From positions 25,635 through 89,634 of the forward strand of contig NZ_JAPEPZ010000005.1 in NCBI RefSeq assembly GCF_026339875.1: DNA of 64,000 nt. The letters run 5' to 3'. A program made the translations under genes and the position numbers. Of the stretch, positions 44,944 through 54,376 are shown piece by piece; positions within the stretch are counted from its first letter, which is position 1, and the number at the start of each line of letters is the position of its first letter. Below the pieces are notes generated by a model. It saw only the letters and a list, made by a program, of their open reading frames with translations. It did no database searches and was not told where the DNA came from. Origin of the DNA: Streptomyces sp. NBC_01571 (lineage in GTDB: Bacteria; Actinomycetota; Actinomycetes; Streptomycetales; Streptomycetaceae).

Positions 44944-45234
44944 GTGACATCGAGACGACGCAAACAGTTCATGCACGAGGCCTACCAGCGGCAGATCCAA
45001 CGCGAGCGCGGCAACCGTGAGGCCGAGGACCAGACAGCGCGGCCGGGTGAAGACCACTTGGCATTCCTGCGCAGGATGGATGATCTGAAGTACAAACGAC
45101 CGGACCCGATGCCGCCAGCTTCCATGTCAAAGAACGCCAACCGATTGCCCCTGTTCTGGCTGGCGTACTTCGCCATCCCGATCATCGGGACGTGGCTGCT
45201 GATCCACATTCTCGACTGGTGGGAACGCTTCTGA
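44944..45234 (+). CDS. Small membrane protein, 96 aa
   Basis: GTG 44944 is preceded by CAGGGGGACC. A basic N-terminal helix (TSRRRKQFMHEAYQRQIQRE) and a polar middle precede a single C-terminal membrane segment (LFWLAYFAIPIIGTWLLIHI), ending in DWWERF. It is probably a tail-anchored cytoplasmic protein. No family recognised. Confidence 0.6.
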   Translation: MTSRRRKQFMHEAYQRQIQRERGNREAEDQTARPGEDHLAFLRRMDDLKYKRPDPMPPASMSKNANRLPLFWLAYFAIPIIGTWLLIHILDWWERF

Positions 45235-45352
45235 CCGCATGACACCCACGTGCGAAACCGAGCACTTCCAGGCCGAGGCCCTGACGTGGTCGGCCGGCAC
45301 GGCCGGTCGCCGGCAGTGCCGCCCGCTGGGCGGCGCGAGTCCGCTGTCGGTG

Positions 45353-45577
45353 TTCGAGGCGGTGGAGGCCAAAGCCCTGCTGCCGTTGCCGGACAAGCCG
45401 TTCGTGCTGGCCTGCTGGTCCACCGCCGCGGTCAGACCGGACATCCACATCAAGGTCGGCCGCACCCTCTACTCAGTGCCGTGGAAGCTGATCGGCCGCA
45501 AGGTCGACGTTCGCTCCACCGCCACCATGGTCCAGGTCTTCCACGGGGGCGATCTGGTCAAGACCCACGCCGCCCTC
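45353..45577 (+). pseudogene. IS21-family transposase (IstA) fragment
   Basis: The plus strand encodes FEAVEAKALLPLPDKPFVLA, then VGRTLYSVPWKLIGRKVDVR and VQVFHGGDLVKTHAAL, the beta-barrel C-terminal region of IstA. The integrase core and both ends are missing. A matching fragment of the partner gene istB lies in the same orientation at about 49690-49880. Confidence 0.7.
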
Positions 45578-46077
45578 CCTTGCGGCAGCAGCTTCCCGCT
45601 TCTGGGATGGGTGCCAAGAGCGGCGAGGACCCCGACGTCGAGGAAGTCCACTCCTGATACATACGAGCTGCCCTCAGCCAAGGCTGGGGGCAGCTCTTCG
45701 TCCGTTGTCTGGGACTGCATGGGAAGCTCAACGTCCCGGACTCCTACGCGACGCATTACCGCAGCTCATGCGAAACATGCCTTGGAGTCCGACAACGGCC
45801 GATGAAAATCGAGTCGTGAGTTTCGTACTTCGGCTGCCGGTCGACGCGAGAGGTATTCAGCGGTGTCACGGCTGGCGGGCAGAGTGTCGTGCAGGGCGGG
45901 TTCACGCGTGGCGGTAACCGCGTTCGGGGTCACGGGCGCGCTCAGGGTCAAGGGCGTAAATCAGTCGAGCGGGGCAAGGTTGGCGCACCGTGCACACGAC
46001 GACGGCCCGGAGGTGAGCAGGGATGGCACCTTCATCAGCGCACTATGGTTGAACGGTCACGGGGGAGAGGCGAAGTC
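45578..46077. other. Intergenic region before the WhiB gene
   Basis: About 500 bp with no recognisable gene. It follows the IstA fragment and must hold the WhiB promoter; I cannot place boxes with confidence. Confidence 0.35.
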
Positions 46078-46368
46078 ATGACGAGTACGAAGGCCGACTG
46101 GCGAGAGAACTCCGCCTGTGGCAGTTCCGACGCGGACGACCTGTTCGCGGACAGTCCACGCCAGAAGCAGGCCAAGGCGGTATGCGCAAGGTGTCCGGTG
46201 CGCACCGAGTGCCTGGCCGAGGCCCTGGATGAACGTATCGAGTTCGGTGTGTGGGGCGGCATGACCGAGCGCGAGCGCAGAGCTCTCCTGCGGCGCAAGC
46301 CGAACGTCACCTCCTGGCTCTCTGTACTGGAAGCGGCCCAGAGCAGCATGGTGTCCCGCGCCAGCTGA
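46078..46368 (+). CDS. WhiB-like iron-sulfur regulatory protein
   Basis: A 96-residue Wbl protein from ATG 46078 with GGGGGAGAG upstream. Four cysteines (C14, C36, C39, C45) have the C-xn-C-x2-C-x5-C spacing that binds a 4Fe-4S cluster. The turn FGVWGGMTERERRAL is the G[VI]WGG motif used to bind the primary sigma factor, followed by a basic RRKP. Plasmid and phage Wbl proteins modulate host transcription. It lies among IS remnants and has no obvious operon partner. Confidence 0.92.
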   Translation: MTSTKADWRENSACGSSDADDLFADSPRQKQAKAVCARCPVRTECLAEALDERIEFGVWGGMTERERRALLRRKPNVTSWLSVLEAAQSSMVSRAS

Positions 46369-46524
46369 GCACGTGACTCTGTTCACTGGTAAGGACCGGG
46401 CTGGCCTTCCCGAATCGCATCTGCCCGTGCGGGAACGCGAACCCGTCCGCGGTTATCGCGTCGGTGGACTCTCCGAACGGGGCTGCGGGAACCTGGTTGC
46501 GGCTCCGGACCGGGCCATGAGTCG

Positions 46525-47443
46525 TCAGCGGTTCACCTTGAAGCGGCGGAACATCTCTGGAAGGAACTGTTGCAGAAGTGCTTTCGCATCCTCCGGTCGT
46601 GCGAGTTCGTCGTGGCCGAAGCGGAACACTTCGTAGTCTCTGAGCTTGAGGTCGCGGTCTGCGGCGACCATCTCTGCGTACTTGCCGGTGTCAGGTGTCC
46701 GGCCACGATCACGGGTGTAGTGCTGTGAGCCGTCGACTTCTATGACTACTCGCTGCCCGTGTGGCAGCAGTAGGAGGAAATCCATCCGTGAGCGCAGCAA
46801 TGCTTCTGGTCCGCGCTCGCGGACGGTTTTGTGGTCCCAGTGGAGCCACACCTCGGGCAGGAGGGCCGGATCGTCGGGAGAGGGACCGAGGAGGTGGTGG
46901 TATGCGGAGAAGAAGTTCCTCTGGCCTGGAGAGTTCTCGGGCAGGCTCTTGAGGAGTCGCTTGTAGAGGTCTCCCCTGAAGTCGGTGTCGCTGCTCGTCG
47001 GGTGGGTGTCCTGCCACCAGGCGTGCAGGTGATGCCATCGCAGGCCCTCGGCGGGGACGTACCGGTCGTAGACGAGGGTGTCGTCCGCGTGTCCCCCGAC
47101 GATCTCGATGTCGTTGTCTACGGATGATCGAAAGCGGATGTCTGGTTTGACGCGAGAAGCGAAGATGATGTTCTTCGGACGCCGGGTACCGTGCCACCGT
47201 GTCGACACCATGGTGAAGAGGGGATAGCCGCCATCGCTGCCGGTCTGCCGCAACTCGATCCCCGCGGGGCGAAGATGCGTATTGATCAGGGTGGCTGTTG
47301 CCTCTTGTGCGTGCTCATCCAGGAGGACGTCTGCTGACACCAGGCCCTCCAGGAAGCGGGCGAATCTGGCGTCCCCTGCCTCGAACACCCGGAGATTCGC
47401 GAAGAGCTCCTCTGTCGTCCAGTCCCCACGGTTGCGGAAAACA
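46525..47443 (-). pseudogene. 3' part of AbiJ/DUF559-like gene
   Basis: From the ISL3 junction the minus strand encodes RNRGDWTTEELFANLRVFEA and LINTHLRPAGIELRQTGSDG, resembling the AbiJ N-terminal domain 3. It ends with a Vsr/DUF559-like nuclease core (HGQRVVIEVDGSQHY, then YEVFRFGHDEL) before a stop at 46525. Joined to the 48925-49459 segment after removing the IS and one target copy, the frame is restored (RHVF followed by RNRGDW). The open frame now starts inside the IS (TTG or ATG codons there), so an N-terminally altered protein might still be made. Confidence 0.65.
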
Positions 47444-48924
47444 GGGTCTTCGAAGTTAGGCGGGGTTGAGGTGTCCGCGGGCTCGGCGGGTGGTGACGCA
47501 GCGTGTGCGTAGGCGCTGGCTGTCGGCATTGCGGAAGCCGAATGCGTTGCGGGCGACGAGCTTGATGACGCGGTTGATGCCTTCGCTCTTGGCGTTGCTG
47601 TGGCCGGTGTCGATGAACCCGGCGATCTCGGGCCACCAGCGGTCGACGGTGGTGGCGAGGGTGCAGGCTTCGGGGATGTCTGAGTCCGCGCACCAGGTGA
47701 GGAACTTCCATCGGGCGTGGCCTACTTCTTCGCGGTCGGCGCCGGTTCGGGCCAGGGCGAGGAGGGTGCGCAGGCTCTCCTTGGCGATCCAGGCGGTCAG
47801 CAGCGTCTGCCCGATCGGCCCCTCGTCCAGCAGCGCGTTCCACATCGTGGCGAACTGCTGGTCGGTGAGGTCCTCACGGTTGCGCAGCAGCCGTCGACGG
47901 GCCTTCCATTCCGGGTCGGTGGCGCGTCCACGCCGGCCCCGGATCTCGGCGGTGGTGCGACGCCGTACAGCAGAGAGCATCTTGTTCGCGAGCTGGACGA
48001 TGTGGAAGTGGTCAACGACCACGATGGCATCGGGCAGGCCGGTGCGGATCGCGGCCCGGTAGGTGGCTGACATGTCGATGGCGACGTAGCGGATGTTCTT
48101 TCTCCACTCCAAAGGGGTGGTGGACAGCCAGGCCAGGACGTCGGCGGCGGCACGGCCCTCGACCTGCCCGAGCAGGCCACCGGCCCCGAGCGCGTCGACG
48201 AACCCGGTGTGCCACCTCTCGCGCACCAGGTGCCACTTGCCGGTGTCCGCATCCTGTTCCCAGCGCGGCCGTCCGCGCCGGGTCTCGTCGACGCCCAGCA
48301 CCTCCACTTCCGGCAGCGGCGCCTCGGTGACCTCGCGGGCGGCCGCGCGGAAGGCGTCCATCACCGTCGGCCAGGACACGTGCAGGTCACGGGCGGCCTG
48401 GACCACGGTGGAAGCAGCATCCCGCACCCGCAGGGCGGCAGCCCGGCGCAGCCGGCCGGTGATCCGGGCCCCGGCCGGTATCTGCCGAACCTGCTCGGTG
48501 AACGACTTCCGCTCGCATCCGGACTCCCGGCAATACCAACGCCGCTTGCACCACACGAACTCCAATCCCCGTTCTCCGTAAGGAAGATCACGTGGACGGG
48601 TGTACACGAGGCCCTTCACATGTGACGCGAACACGCCGCAGGAGGGACAGGCCCGGGCGGCTTCGTCCGCTGTGGTCAGATGCACCCGCCGGGTGCCGTC
48701 CATCAGCCGCTCAACGCTCTCGACGGCAAGGCCGTCCAAGTCGAGCAGCACCGCCGTATCGTTGTCCAAGCCCGTGGTTTCTGGTGATCAAACTGCCGGA
48801 GAACAGTCATGATCGCCGATGACCACGGACGCCCTGCACCCACGAGCCGACCACCCCCACGCTTACCCTCCGTGAGAACCCCGGAGGACGAAGGCTCACC
48901 CACCCCGCCTAACTTCGAAGACCC
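47444..48924 (-). mobile_element. ISL3-family element, copy 1 (1481 bp)
   Basis: Terminal inverted repeats begin GGGTCTTCGAAGTTAGGCGG on both ends. The 8-bp target duplication GGAAAACA is at 47436-47443 and 48925-48932, the length expected for ISL3. One transposase gene fills it. Its encoded protein is identical to that of copy 2 at 57413-58893, and the copies point in opposite directions. Confidence 0.88.
47456..48769 (-). CDS. ISL3-family transposase, copy 1
   Basis: 437 residues from a TTG at 48769. The N-terminal zinc finger (CPSCGVFASHVK, then CKRRWYCRESGCERKSF) and HTH (ASTVVQAARDLHVSWPTVMD) are followed by the DDE core: Asp in VEVLGVDETRRGRPRW, Asp in RYVAIDMSATYRAAI and Glu in GHSNAKSEGINRVIK. 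It appears complete and active-looking. An upstream ATG in another frame (at 48811 on this copy) does not reach it without a frameshift. Confidence 0.88.
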   Translation of the reverse strand: MDNDTAVLLDLDGLAVESVERLMDGTRRVHLTTADEAARACPSCGVFASHVKGLVYTRPRDLPYGERGLEFVWCKRRWYCRESGCERKSFTEQVRQIPAGARITGRLRRAAALRVRDAASTVVQAARDLHVSWPTVMDAFRAAAREVTEAPLPEVEVLGVDETRRGRPRWEQDADTGKWHLVRERWHTGFVDALGAGGLLGQVEGRAAADVLAWLSTTPLEWRKNIRYVAIDMSATYRAAIRTGLPDAIVVVDHFHIVQLANKMLSAVRRRTTAEIRGRRGRATDPEWKARRRLLRNREDLTDQQFATMWNALLDEGPIGQTLLTAWIAKESLRTLLALARTGADREEVGHARWKFLTWCADSDIPEACTLATTVDRWWPEIAGFIDTGHSNAKSEGINRVIKLVARNAFGFRNADSQRLRTRCVTTRRARGHLNPA

Positions 48925-49459
48925 GGAAAACATGGCGCTCGACCCTGTCCCTCAGCGTCACCGCCGGCCGAAATCCGTTCACCAGCGAACTGAAATCGAT
49001 GCCCGGCTCCTCAGCGAGCCAGAGACGGTCGAGCAATTCCATGAAGGGGTCCTGGTGCTGCGCCAGCTCCGAGAGGGTGAGGGCGCGCGCCAGTTCGCGG
49101 CGGATCTTCTTGGGTATCTCGGGTGGGTCGTTCTCTTCCCACAGCAGGTCCTCGAGGTGGAAGCGGACCGAGGGACTCAAGTGGAGACTTCTGCGGTCCA
49201 TGGCACGTTGTGCGAGCTGAGGTAGCTCACTATCGGGAACCTGGCGGAAGCTCTCTTCGATCCGCTCACGCTTGTTCCCAGCACTATCAGGCACCTGAGG
49301 CATGGCCAGCTGTCCGAAGGCCGCTGTGAGTTCCTTGTGGGTCAGCGAGGCCAGGTGGGCAACGGCTTCACCGACTGACGAGCGCAGCGCCGAACGATCT
49401 CTGTCGACCATTGGCAGATCGTCGCAGAGGTCCTGCAAAGTCGACAGGGGGCGAAGCAC
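48925..49459 (-). pseudogene. 5' part of AbiJ/DUF559-like gene
   Basis: It starts at GTG 49459 or ATG 49411. VGEAVAHLASLTHKELTAAF and LPQLAQRAMDRRSLHLSPSV are helical, and FHLEDLLWEENDPPEIPKKI leads to the junction LRDRVERHVF. The ISL3 element interrupts the gene here after the GGAAAACA target (48925-48932). Together with 46525-47443 the intact gene would encode about 470 residues with a DUF559-type nuclease end. Confidence 0.65.
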
Positions 49460-49588
49460 AGTGCGTGGAAGCCATTCGCTGTTCGACTACCGCCGCCTGG
49501 CACGCCGATGCTCTCGCCGGTGGCCAGGAGAAGGACGCCGTGGCGTACCTGCAGACTCTGGTTTCCCGACCCCCGGCACCGTTGACAC

Positions 49589-49625
49589 GGTGCGGCCCGG
49601 GGGGTCGTACCCCCCGGGCCGCACC
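49589..49625. terminator. Perfect 17-bp hairpin
   Basis: Arms GGTGCGGCCCGGGGGGT and ACCCCCCGGGCCGCACC flank a CGT loop. It lies upstream of the disrupted AbiJ-like gene and before the IstB fragment; a terminator is likely, and it would also be a strong block to transcription entering from the right. Confidence 0.55.
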
Positions 49626-49689
49626 AGCCCACGTCATCGGGAAGGGCGGTCCTCAGCCCTCGCGGCGGCGCAGAGCCCGGAGCGCAACG

Positions 49690-49878
49690 TCGGCTGAACG
49701 GCTATTCCAGGTTCTGACGGAGCGTGAGGAGAAGAACAGCGTCGCCATCGCCTCGAACGAGAGTTTCAGCGGCTGGACCAAGACCTTCACCGACCCCCGC
49801 CTCTGCGCGGCCATCGTCGACTGGCCCCGGGCTCGGCTGCGCCGGCCGAGGGTCTGCACGACGCTGTCGGCCGGGTAA
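49690..49878 (+). pseudogene. IS21-family IstB C-terminal fragment
   Basis: RLFQVLTEREEKNSVAIASN followed by ESFSGWTKTFTDPRLCAAIV matches the C-terminal end of IstB, the ATPase helper of IS21 transposition. The Walker A/B half is absent and the sequence drifts after AAIVDWP. With the IstA piece at 45353-45577 it marks the outline of one destroyed IS21 element. Confidence 0.7.
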
Positions 49879-50018
49879 GTGCCTTTCACATTTCGTGGGC
49901 CTCGCGGGGTATCGCCAACGCTGGGCGGAAGGGACTGTTGAGCGGTGTTGAAGCCGGGCAGGCGGTGGCGGGTCGGTCAAAAACGGCAGTTCGCCGATGA
50001 TTTGGGAAGGGGGCGTTC

Positions 50019-51143
50019 GTGAAGTGCGGATGCGTGAAGCGGCCTAACCGTGTGGCTGTCATCGGAGTGGGCATCATCGGCGCCAGCGTGGGCTGGAACC
50101 TGACCCGGCACGGGGCCAAGGTGGTCTTCATTGATGCTGGCCAGCCAGGCGAAGGCGTCACGAACTGGTCTTTCTCGTGGGTCAACGCCAGCAACAAGAC
50201 CGTGCGCAAGTCGTACTTCGACCTGAACGTGGCGGGCATGGCGACTTATCGTGAGCTTGCGGCGAAAATCGGGCCAGACTCGTGGTGGCATCCCAGCGGC
50301 CACCTGCGCTGGGCAGACGATCCCGTAGCCGAGGCGAAGGTCCTGAAAACCTCTGAACTGCTGACCGACTGGGACTACCGGGTCGAGGTGTGCACGGGAG
50401 CCGAGGTGCGCCGTCGCTTCGAACCCGCTCTCACGATGCGCGGCGAGGTTCCCGTCTGGTACTACCCAGACGAAGCCTGGGTGCACGGACGTCATCTCGT
50501 CGGCCGCCTGGTCGGACAGGCCGTTGCGTCCGGCGCCGAGCTCTACTCCGGCGTCGCGGTCTGTGCCGTCGGCACCGGTGCCGACGGGTGCATCCGGACC
50601 GTTGCTCTGTCCGACGGGAGCCGTCTCGACGTCGACACCGTCGTGAACGCAGCAGGTCCCAGTGCCTCCCAGGTCGCCGGGCTCATCGCGCGGCACTTGC
50701 CGATGCGTCGGGAACCCGGCGTCGTCACCCGGCTCGACTGCGCTCAGGTCCCGGTCCACCGGGCCATGCACGCCCCTCACATCGAGATCCGTCCTGACGG
50801 AGACGCGTCGGTGGTCCTCCACAGTCGCGAGATCGACGCGCTCATCAGCACGGGCCGAGATCCAGCGGAACTCGGACGGCTGCTCCAGGAATCGGCGCGG
50901 CACGTCGTGCCCGAACTCGGCAGCGCCCGCGTCACACAGACACGGGTGAGCAACCGCCCCATCCCTGCCGACGGATTTCCCTCGGTGGGAGCGCTGCCGT
51001 CTGTGCCGGGCTACTACGAGGCCGTTTCTCACAGCGGCATCACGCTCGGGCCGGTTATCGGCCGGCTGCTTGCTGCAGAGATTCTCAGCGGGAAGAAAGA
51101 TGAGTTGCTCGCGGACTTCCGTCCGGAGCGGTTCTCCCCGTGA
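50019..51143 (+). CDS. FAD-dependent oxidoreductase (DAO family)
   Basis: 374 residues from GTG 50019 with GGAAGGGGG upstream. The N-terminal dinucleotide-binding fold is RVAVIGVGIIGASVGWNL (GxGxxG) ending in the acidic VVFIDAG. VNAAGPSASQVAGL and the C-terminal VPGYYEAVSHSGITLGPVIG are the second FAD-contact motifs of amine/amino-acid oxidases such as glycine or sarcosine oxidase and D-amino-acid dehydrogenase. The substrate is unknown. It stands alone between the AbiJ-like remnant and the ATPase/nuclease operon. Confidence 0.82.
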   Translation: MKCGCVKRPNRVAVIGVGIIGASVGWNLTRHGAKVVFIDAGQPGEGVTNWSFSWVNASNKTVRKSYFDLNVAGMATYRELAAKIGPDSWWHPSGHLRWADDPVAEAKVLKTSELLTDWDYRVEVCTGAEVRRRFEPALTMRGEVPVWYYPDEAWVHGRHLVGRLVGQAVASGAELYSGVAVCAVGTGADGCIRTVALSDGSRLDVDTVVNAAGPSASQVAGLIARHLPMRREPGVVTRLDCAQVPVHRAMHAPHIEIRPDGDASVVLHSREIDALISTGRDPAELGRLLQESARHVVPELGSARVTQTRVSNRPIPADGFPSVGALPSVPGYYEAVSHSGITLGPVIGRLLAAEILSGKKDELLADFRPERFSP

Positions 51144-51182
51144 CAGCCTGAGTCTCGGGTGTCACTACGCAAGGCGATGTGC

Positions 51183-51389
51183 TCAGCAGGGCATCCGCCG
51201 TACCCGCAGGCAGGACTCCACGACCTCGGCCGGCCGCTCAAGGAAGCTGCCGACCAGGATCCGGCGCGCATCCCCCAGCAGCGCCAACGCCCGTACGCCC
51301 GGCTCGCCCTGAGCAGTCAGGGTCGCGGCCAGAACCTCGTCGACCTGGGGCACTACGTCTCTACCAGCCAACGGGGTCTCATTGCTCAC
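51183..51389 (-). CDS. Small hypothetical protein, 68 aa
   Basis: It starts at GTG 51389 (SNETPLAGRDVVPQVDEVLA) and ends at 51183. The helix GVRALALLGDARRILVGSFL followed by ERPAEVVESC looks natural and could be a short regulator or the N-terminal part of a longer protein. It is divergent from the three-gene operon that begins 180 bp away. Function unknown. Confidence 0.45.
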   Translation of the reverse strand: MSNETPLAGRDVVPQVDEVLAATLTAQGEPGVRALALLGDARRILVGSFLERPAEVVESCLRVRRMPC

Positions 51390-51568
51390 CGGTGCGCCGT
51401 AGTGTCGTTGCCTCCGCGCTGCGCGCCCAACCGGAGGGAGCACAGCACCTCTTCGAACTGGCGGATGACCGCCAGGTCGACCAGGCCATCCGAAGCGCTG
51501 TCTACAGGACCTGAGCGGTCAGTGCAGGGGCATTGATCAATCACACCACGAGTCATTACGGTGTGTGA

Positions 51569-52258
51569 GTGGATGATGACGAGGGGGATCGCTTCTCCGA
51601 CGCGATTCGGCTGCTGCTGCTCATCGCAGCGGTGTCCGATCCGTTGAACGAAGCAGAGCAGCAGGCCGCGCCGAAGGATGCGGTGGCTGTGCTGCGCGCT
51701 GAGGGCCGGCTGCAGAAGCTGGACTTTTGGCTGCGCAACCCGGATTACATGGCCGATGAGCTTCTCAACGACTACGAACGTGAGCGCGAGAAGGAAGCCA
51801 TCAACCTGGAACTGGCCGGCCGCATCCTGGATTCGGACGAGCCGGAGATCTGCGCCATCCCAATGCTGCGCTATCTGTTCGGGGCGTTCGAGTACATCGA
51901 CCAGGCGATGAGCGTCCTGGCCGCCCCGCGGCTGGTCCTCGTTGTGCCGCGACGCGCCACCGGCCGGGTCCTCCAGGACAACTACTACCTCACGGCAAAG
52001 GGCCGCGATCTCGCCGAGCAGGCTACGGAGCAGTTCTCTGTCCTGGCCTGGTACACCGAGCGCGCTCGCCTTGTCCGGGCGTTGGCCGAAGCCACCGGGC
52101 ACTCCGCTCTGGCACTGCGCAAACGGCAGTACCTGCAGCGCGACTATGCCCAGACCCCGCTGAACGAGGTCATCCCGTCGATTGCCGACCGGGCCCGCGC
52201 GCGCCTCGCCCGGTTGCGTGCCGAAGTAGAGCAGGCAGAACAGGGGGATGCCGCGTGA
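51569..52258 (+). CDS. Small component of ABC-ATPase/nuclease operon
   Basis: 229 residues from GTG 51569. The helical N-terminus AIRLLLLIAAVSDPLNEAEQ, then LRAEGRLQKLDFWLRNPDYM and a winged-helix-like middle (MLRYLFGAFEYIDQAMSVLA, with a YYLTAKGRDLAEQA hairpin) resemble the small middle component of ABC-three-component systems. The C-terminus is a basic coiled coil. The stop overlaps the ATPase start by four bases (GTGA), so the two proteins are probably made in fixed ratio. Confidence 0.6.
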   Translation: MDDDEGDRFSDAIRLLLLIAAVSDPLNEAEQQAAPKDAVAVLRAEGRLQKLDFWLRNPDYMADELLNDYEREREKEAINLELAGRILDSDEPEICAIPMLRYLFGAFEYIDQAMSVLAAPRLVLVVPRRATGRVLQDNYYLTAKGRDLAEQATEQFSVLAWYTERARLVRALAEATGHSALALRKRQYLQRDYAQTPLNEVIPSIADRARARLARLRAEVEQAEQGDAA

Positions 52259-54342
52259 CCACAGAGCCTTTGCCGGTCCCGTCCGACGGCGAGCTGTACG
52301 AGCAGATCGCCGCCCGAGTGCCGTCCGCTGACGTGAAGAGAGTCCGCGAGGTCCTGTCGGCCCACGGCATCCAGCTGACCAGCCCGTTGCCCGCGCGTCG
52401 GCAACTGGTCGTGCACCGGCTGTACTGCGAAGGCACCAAAACCGATACGGACGACAACGACGGCGCCTTCACCAGCGACATGACGCTGGGGCCAGGACCG
52501 TGGGCGATCGCCAGCACCCTGAACAACGCCGGCAAGTCGAGCCTTCTGTGGGCGCTGAGCTATGCCCTGCGCGGAGACGGGTTCGGCGCCTTCAAGCGAC
52601 CAGAGACGGTGGGCTGGTTCTCCTATGTGCGCGCGGATGTTGAGGTCGCCGGCGTCGCTGCCTCCATCCGCCTGACCTTCGACAAACCTGACCGTCCCAG
52701 CTGCCGGCTACTGAGCGCCGACGCCCTCGAGCACCTCACGGCGCTTATCGGTTCCCAGGAGACCGGTCCTGGGGTACGCGTGGTAGCCAGCGCTGAACCC
52801 GACGGCGTCAAGGCGCTCATCGACCGATTCATGCTCGACCGTCTGGGGCTGCGGCCGCTGCCGCTCTGGACGGCCGAGGCGGGCGCTCCAAAGGATGCGG
52901 ACGGCAACCGCGACAGCAGGGAGGACATTCACGGCTGGGCGAGCTATTTCTATGCCATTGCATTGAACGCAGGCAATTCCAGCATCTTGCTGGGCCCGAC
53001 AGGCCACAACCAGCTGCCAGTAAAGCTGATGCAGCTCTTCCTCGACGTGCCCTACGCGTCCGAATTGACCCAGGTCACCACAGCTCGCAAGAAGGACACC
53101 CAGGAGGGCAACCGGGTCCAGCGCCGGGCTCGCGAGGACGCGCAGGCCCGCGAGCAGCAGACTGAGCCGCTGCGCCATGCACTCAGGGCCGCCGAGGACA
53201 AGGTGACGGCGCTGGAAACGGACCAGCCCGACCTGACCGGCCTGCTCGCCGACGTCGATGCCGCTGCTCGCCAGGTCGCCCGCGACCAGGCTGGGCTCCA
53301 GGCGGCTGAAGAAGGCCACGCCGCGGCGCGTAAGGCCCGCCTGAAGGACGAGAAGGCTTTCCGCCGGGCCGAGCAAAGCAGCGCAGCGCGGCTCCTGCTT
53401 GGGGCGCTTGAGCCGGAGTCCTGCCCGCGTTGCGATCACGAGATCGACGATGCCCGCCGTACCGCAGAAGAGAGCGACCACCGGTGCTCGGTGTGCGCAA
53501 GCCCCCTGCCGGAGGTTCAGGACGACCCGGAGACGCGCGCGGCGCTGCGCCTTCGGCTGGAGGAGCGTGTAAACGCCTCCCGCGCAGCCGAGGACACTGC
53601 CCGGCAGAGCGTGGCGAGGAACACGGCGGCCTGCGAGAGCAGCCGCGCCGCCTATGACCTGGTGAATGCCCGCCTTTCCGCGGCACGCTCCGGCAGCTGG
53701 TACACCCGTCTCGAATCCGCACGGGAGTCCGTCTACCAACTGCGTGGAGCCCTGGCCGTCGCCACCGGCAACGGGACGGGCCTGCCGGAGGTGGTAGGCG
53801 ACTACGTCACTGCGACAACGAGCTCCTCGGATACCGAGGACGGCTCTGCCGACAGCGACACAATTCTGGAGGCGGCCGCCTCTGCGTTGACACAGGTCGT
53901 CGCCGACCACAGCAAGGCCCTGTTCACGGAACTGAACGGTGAGATCGTCCGCATCGCCCACGACCTCGGTGTGGCCAACCTGACCAGCGTCGACCTCAAC
54001 CTCGCGGGACACCTCAACGCCCGCAAGACCGGCAAAAAGCACCCGTTCAGCGCGTTCAGCCCAACCGACCGACTACGCATGCGGATCGCGGCCATCATCG
54101 GAATGATCAAAGTGGGTCGCAAGCGCGGCATCATGTCCCACCCCGGTCTGCTGCTCATCGACGCGCCCACAGCCGAAGAGCTCTCCCACGACAACGCCCG
54201 CCAATGCATCAAGACGCTCTACGAGACCGCGGCAGACGACCCCGGCATCCAGATCGTGATCACGTCGATCGACGACGCCGTTTGGGAGTTCTACCCCGAG
54301 GACCGTACCGTGACCGGCCTCGGCAAGCGCCAGCTCTTCTAG
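52255..54342 (+). CDS. SMC/Rad50-like ABC ATPase
   Basis: 695 residues. The P-loop is STLNNAGKSSLLWAL (residues 87-101); its first Gly is replaced by Ser but GKSS is kept. A coiled coil (residues about 275-500) is broken by a four-Cys zinc site: C390-x2-C393 and C411-x2-C414, resembling a hinge zinc ribbon rather than a CxxC hook. The C-terminus has PFSAFSPTDRLRMRIAAIIG as signature region, then GLLLIDAPTAEELSHDNARQ (Walker B with Ala in place of the usual Glu neighbour) and IQIVITSIDD. The pattern fits the ATPase of ABC-three-component conflict systems. It is followed by the nuclease-like gene after 34 bp. Confidence 0.75.
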   Translation: MTTEPLPVPSDGELYEQIAARVPSADVKRVREVLSAHGIQLTSPLPARRQLVVHRLYCEGTKTDTDDNDGAFTSDMTLGPGPWAIASTLNNAGKSSLLWALSYALRGDGFGAFKRPETVGWFSYVRADVEVAGVAASIRLTFDKPDRPSCRLLSADALEHLTALIGSQETGPGVRVVASAEPDGVKALIDRFMLDRLGLRPLPLWTAEAGAPKDADGNRDSREDIHGWASYFYAIALNAGNSSILLGPTGHNQLPVKLMQLFLDVPYASELTQVTTARKKDTQEGNRVQRRAREDAQAREQQTEPLRHALRAAEDKVTALETDQPDLTGLLADVDAAARQVARDQAGLQAAEEGHAAARKARLKDEKAFRRAEQSSAARLLLGALEPESCPRCDHEIDDARRTAEESDHRCSVCASPLPEVQDDPETRAALRLRLEERVNASRAAEDTARQSVARNTAACESSRAAYDLVNARLSAARSGSWYTRLESARESVYQLRGALAVATGNGTGLPEVVGDYVTATTSSSDTEDGSADSDTILEAAASALTQVVADHSKALFTELNGEIVRIAHDLGVANLTSVDLNLAGHLNARKTGKKHPFSAFSPTDRLRMRIAAIIGMIKVGRKRGIMSHPGLLLIDAPTAEELSHDNARQCIKTLYETAADDPGIQIVITSIDDAVWEFYPEDRTVTGLGKRQLF

Positions 54343-54376
54343 ACCAGGCCATCAGGAGTATCCAGCGACGGGAGAG

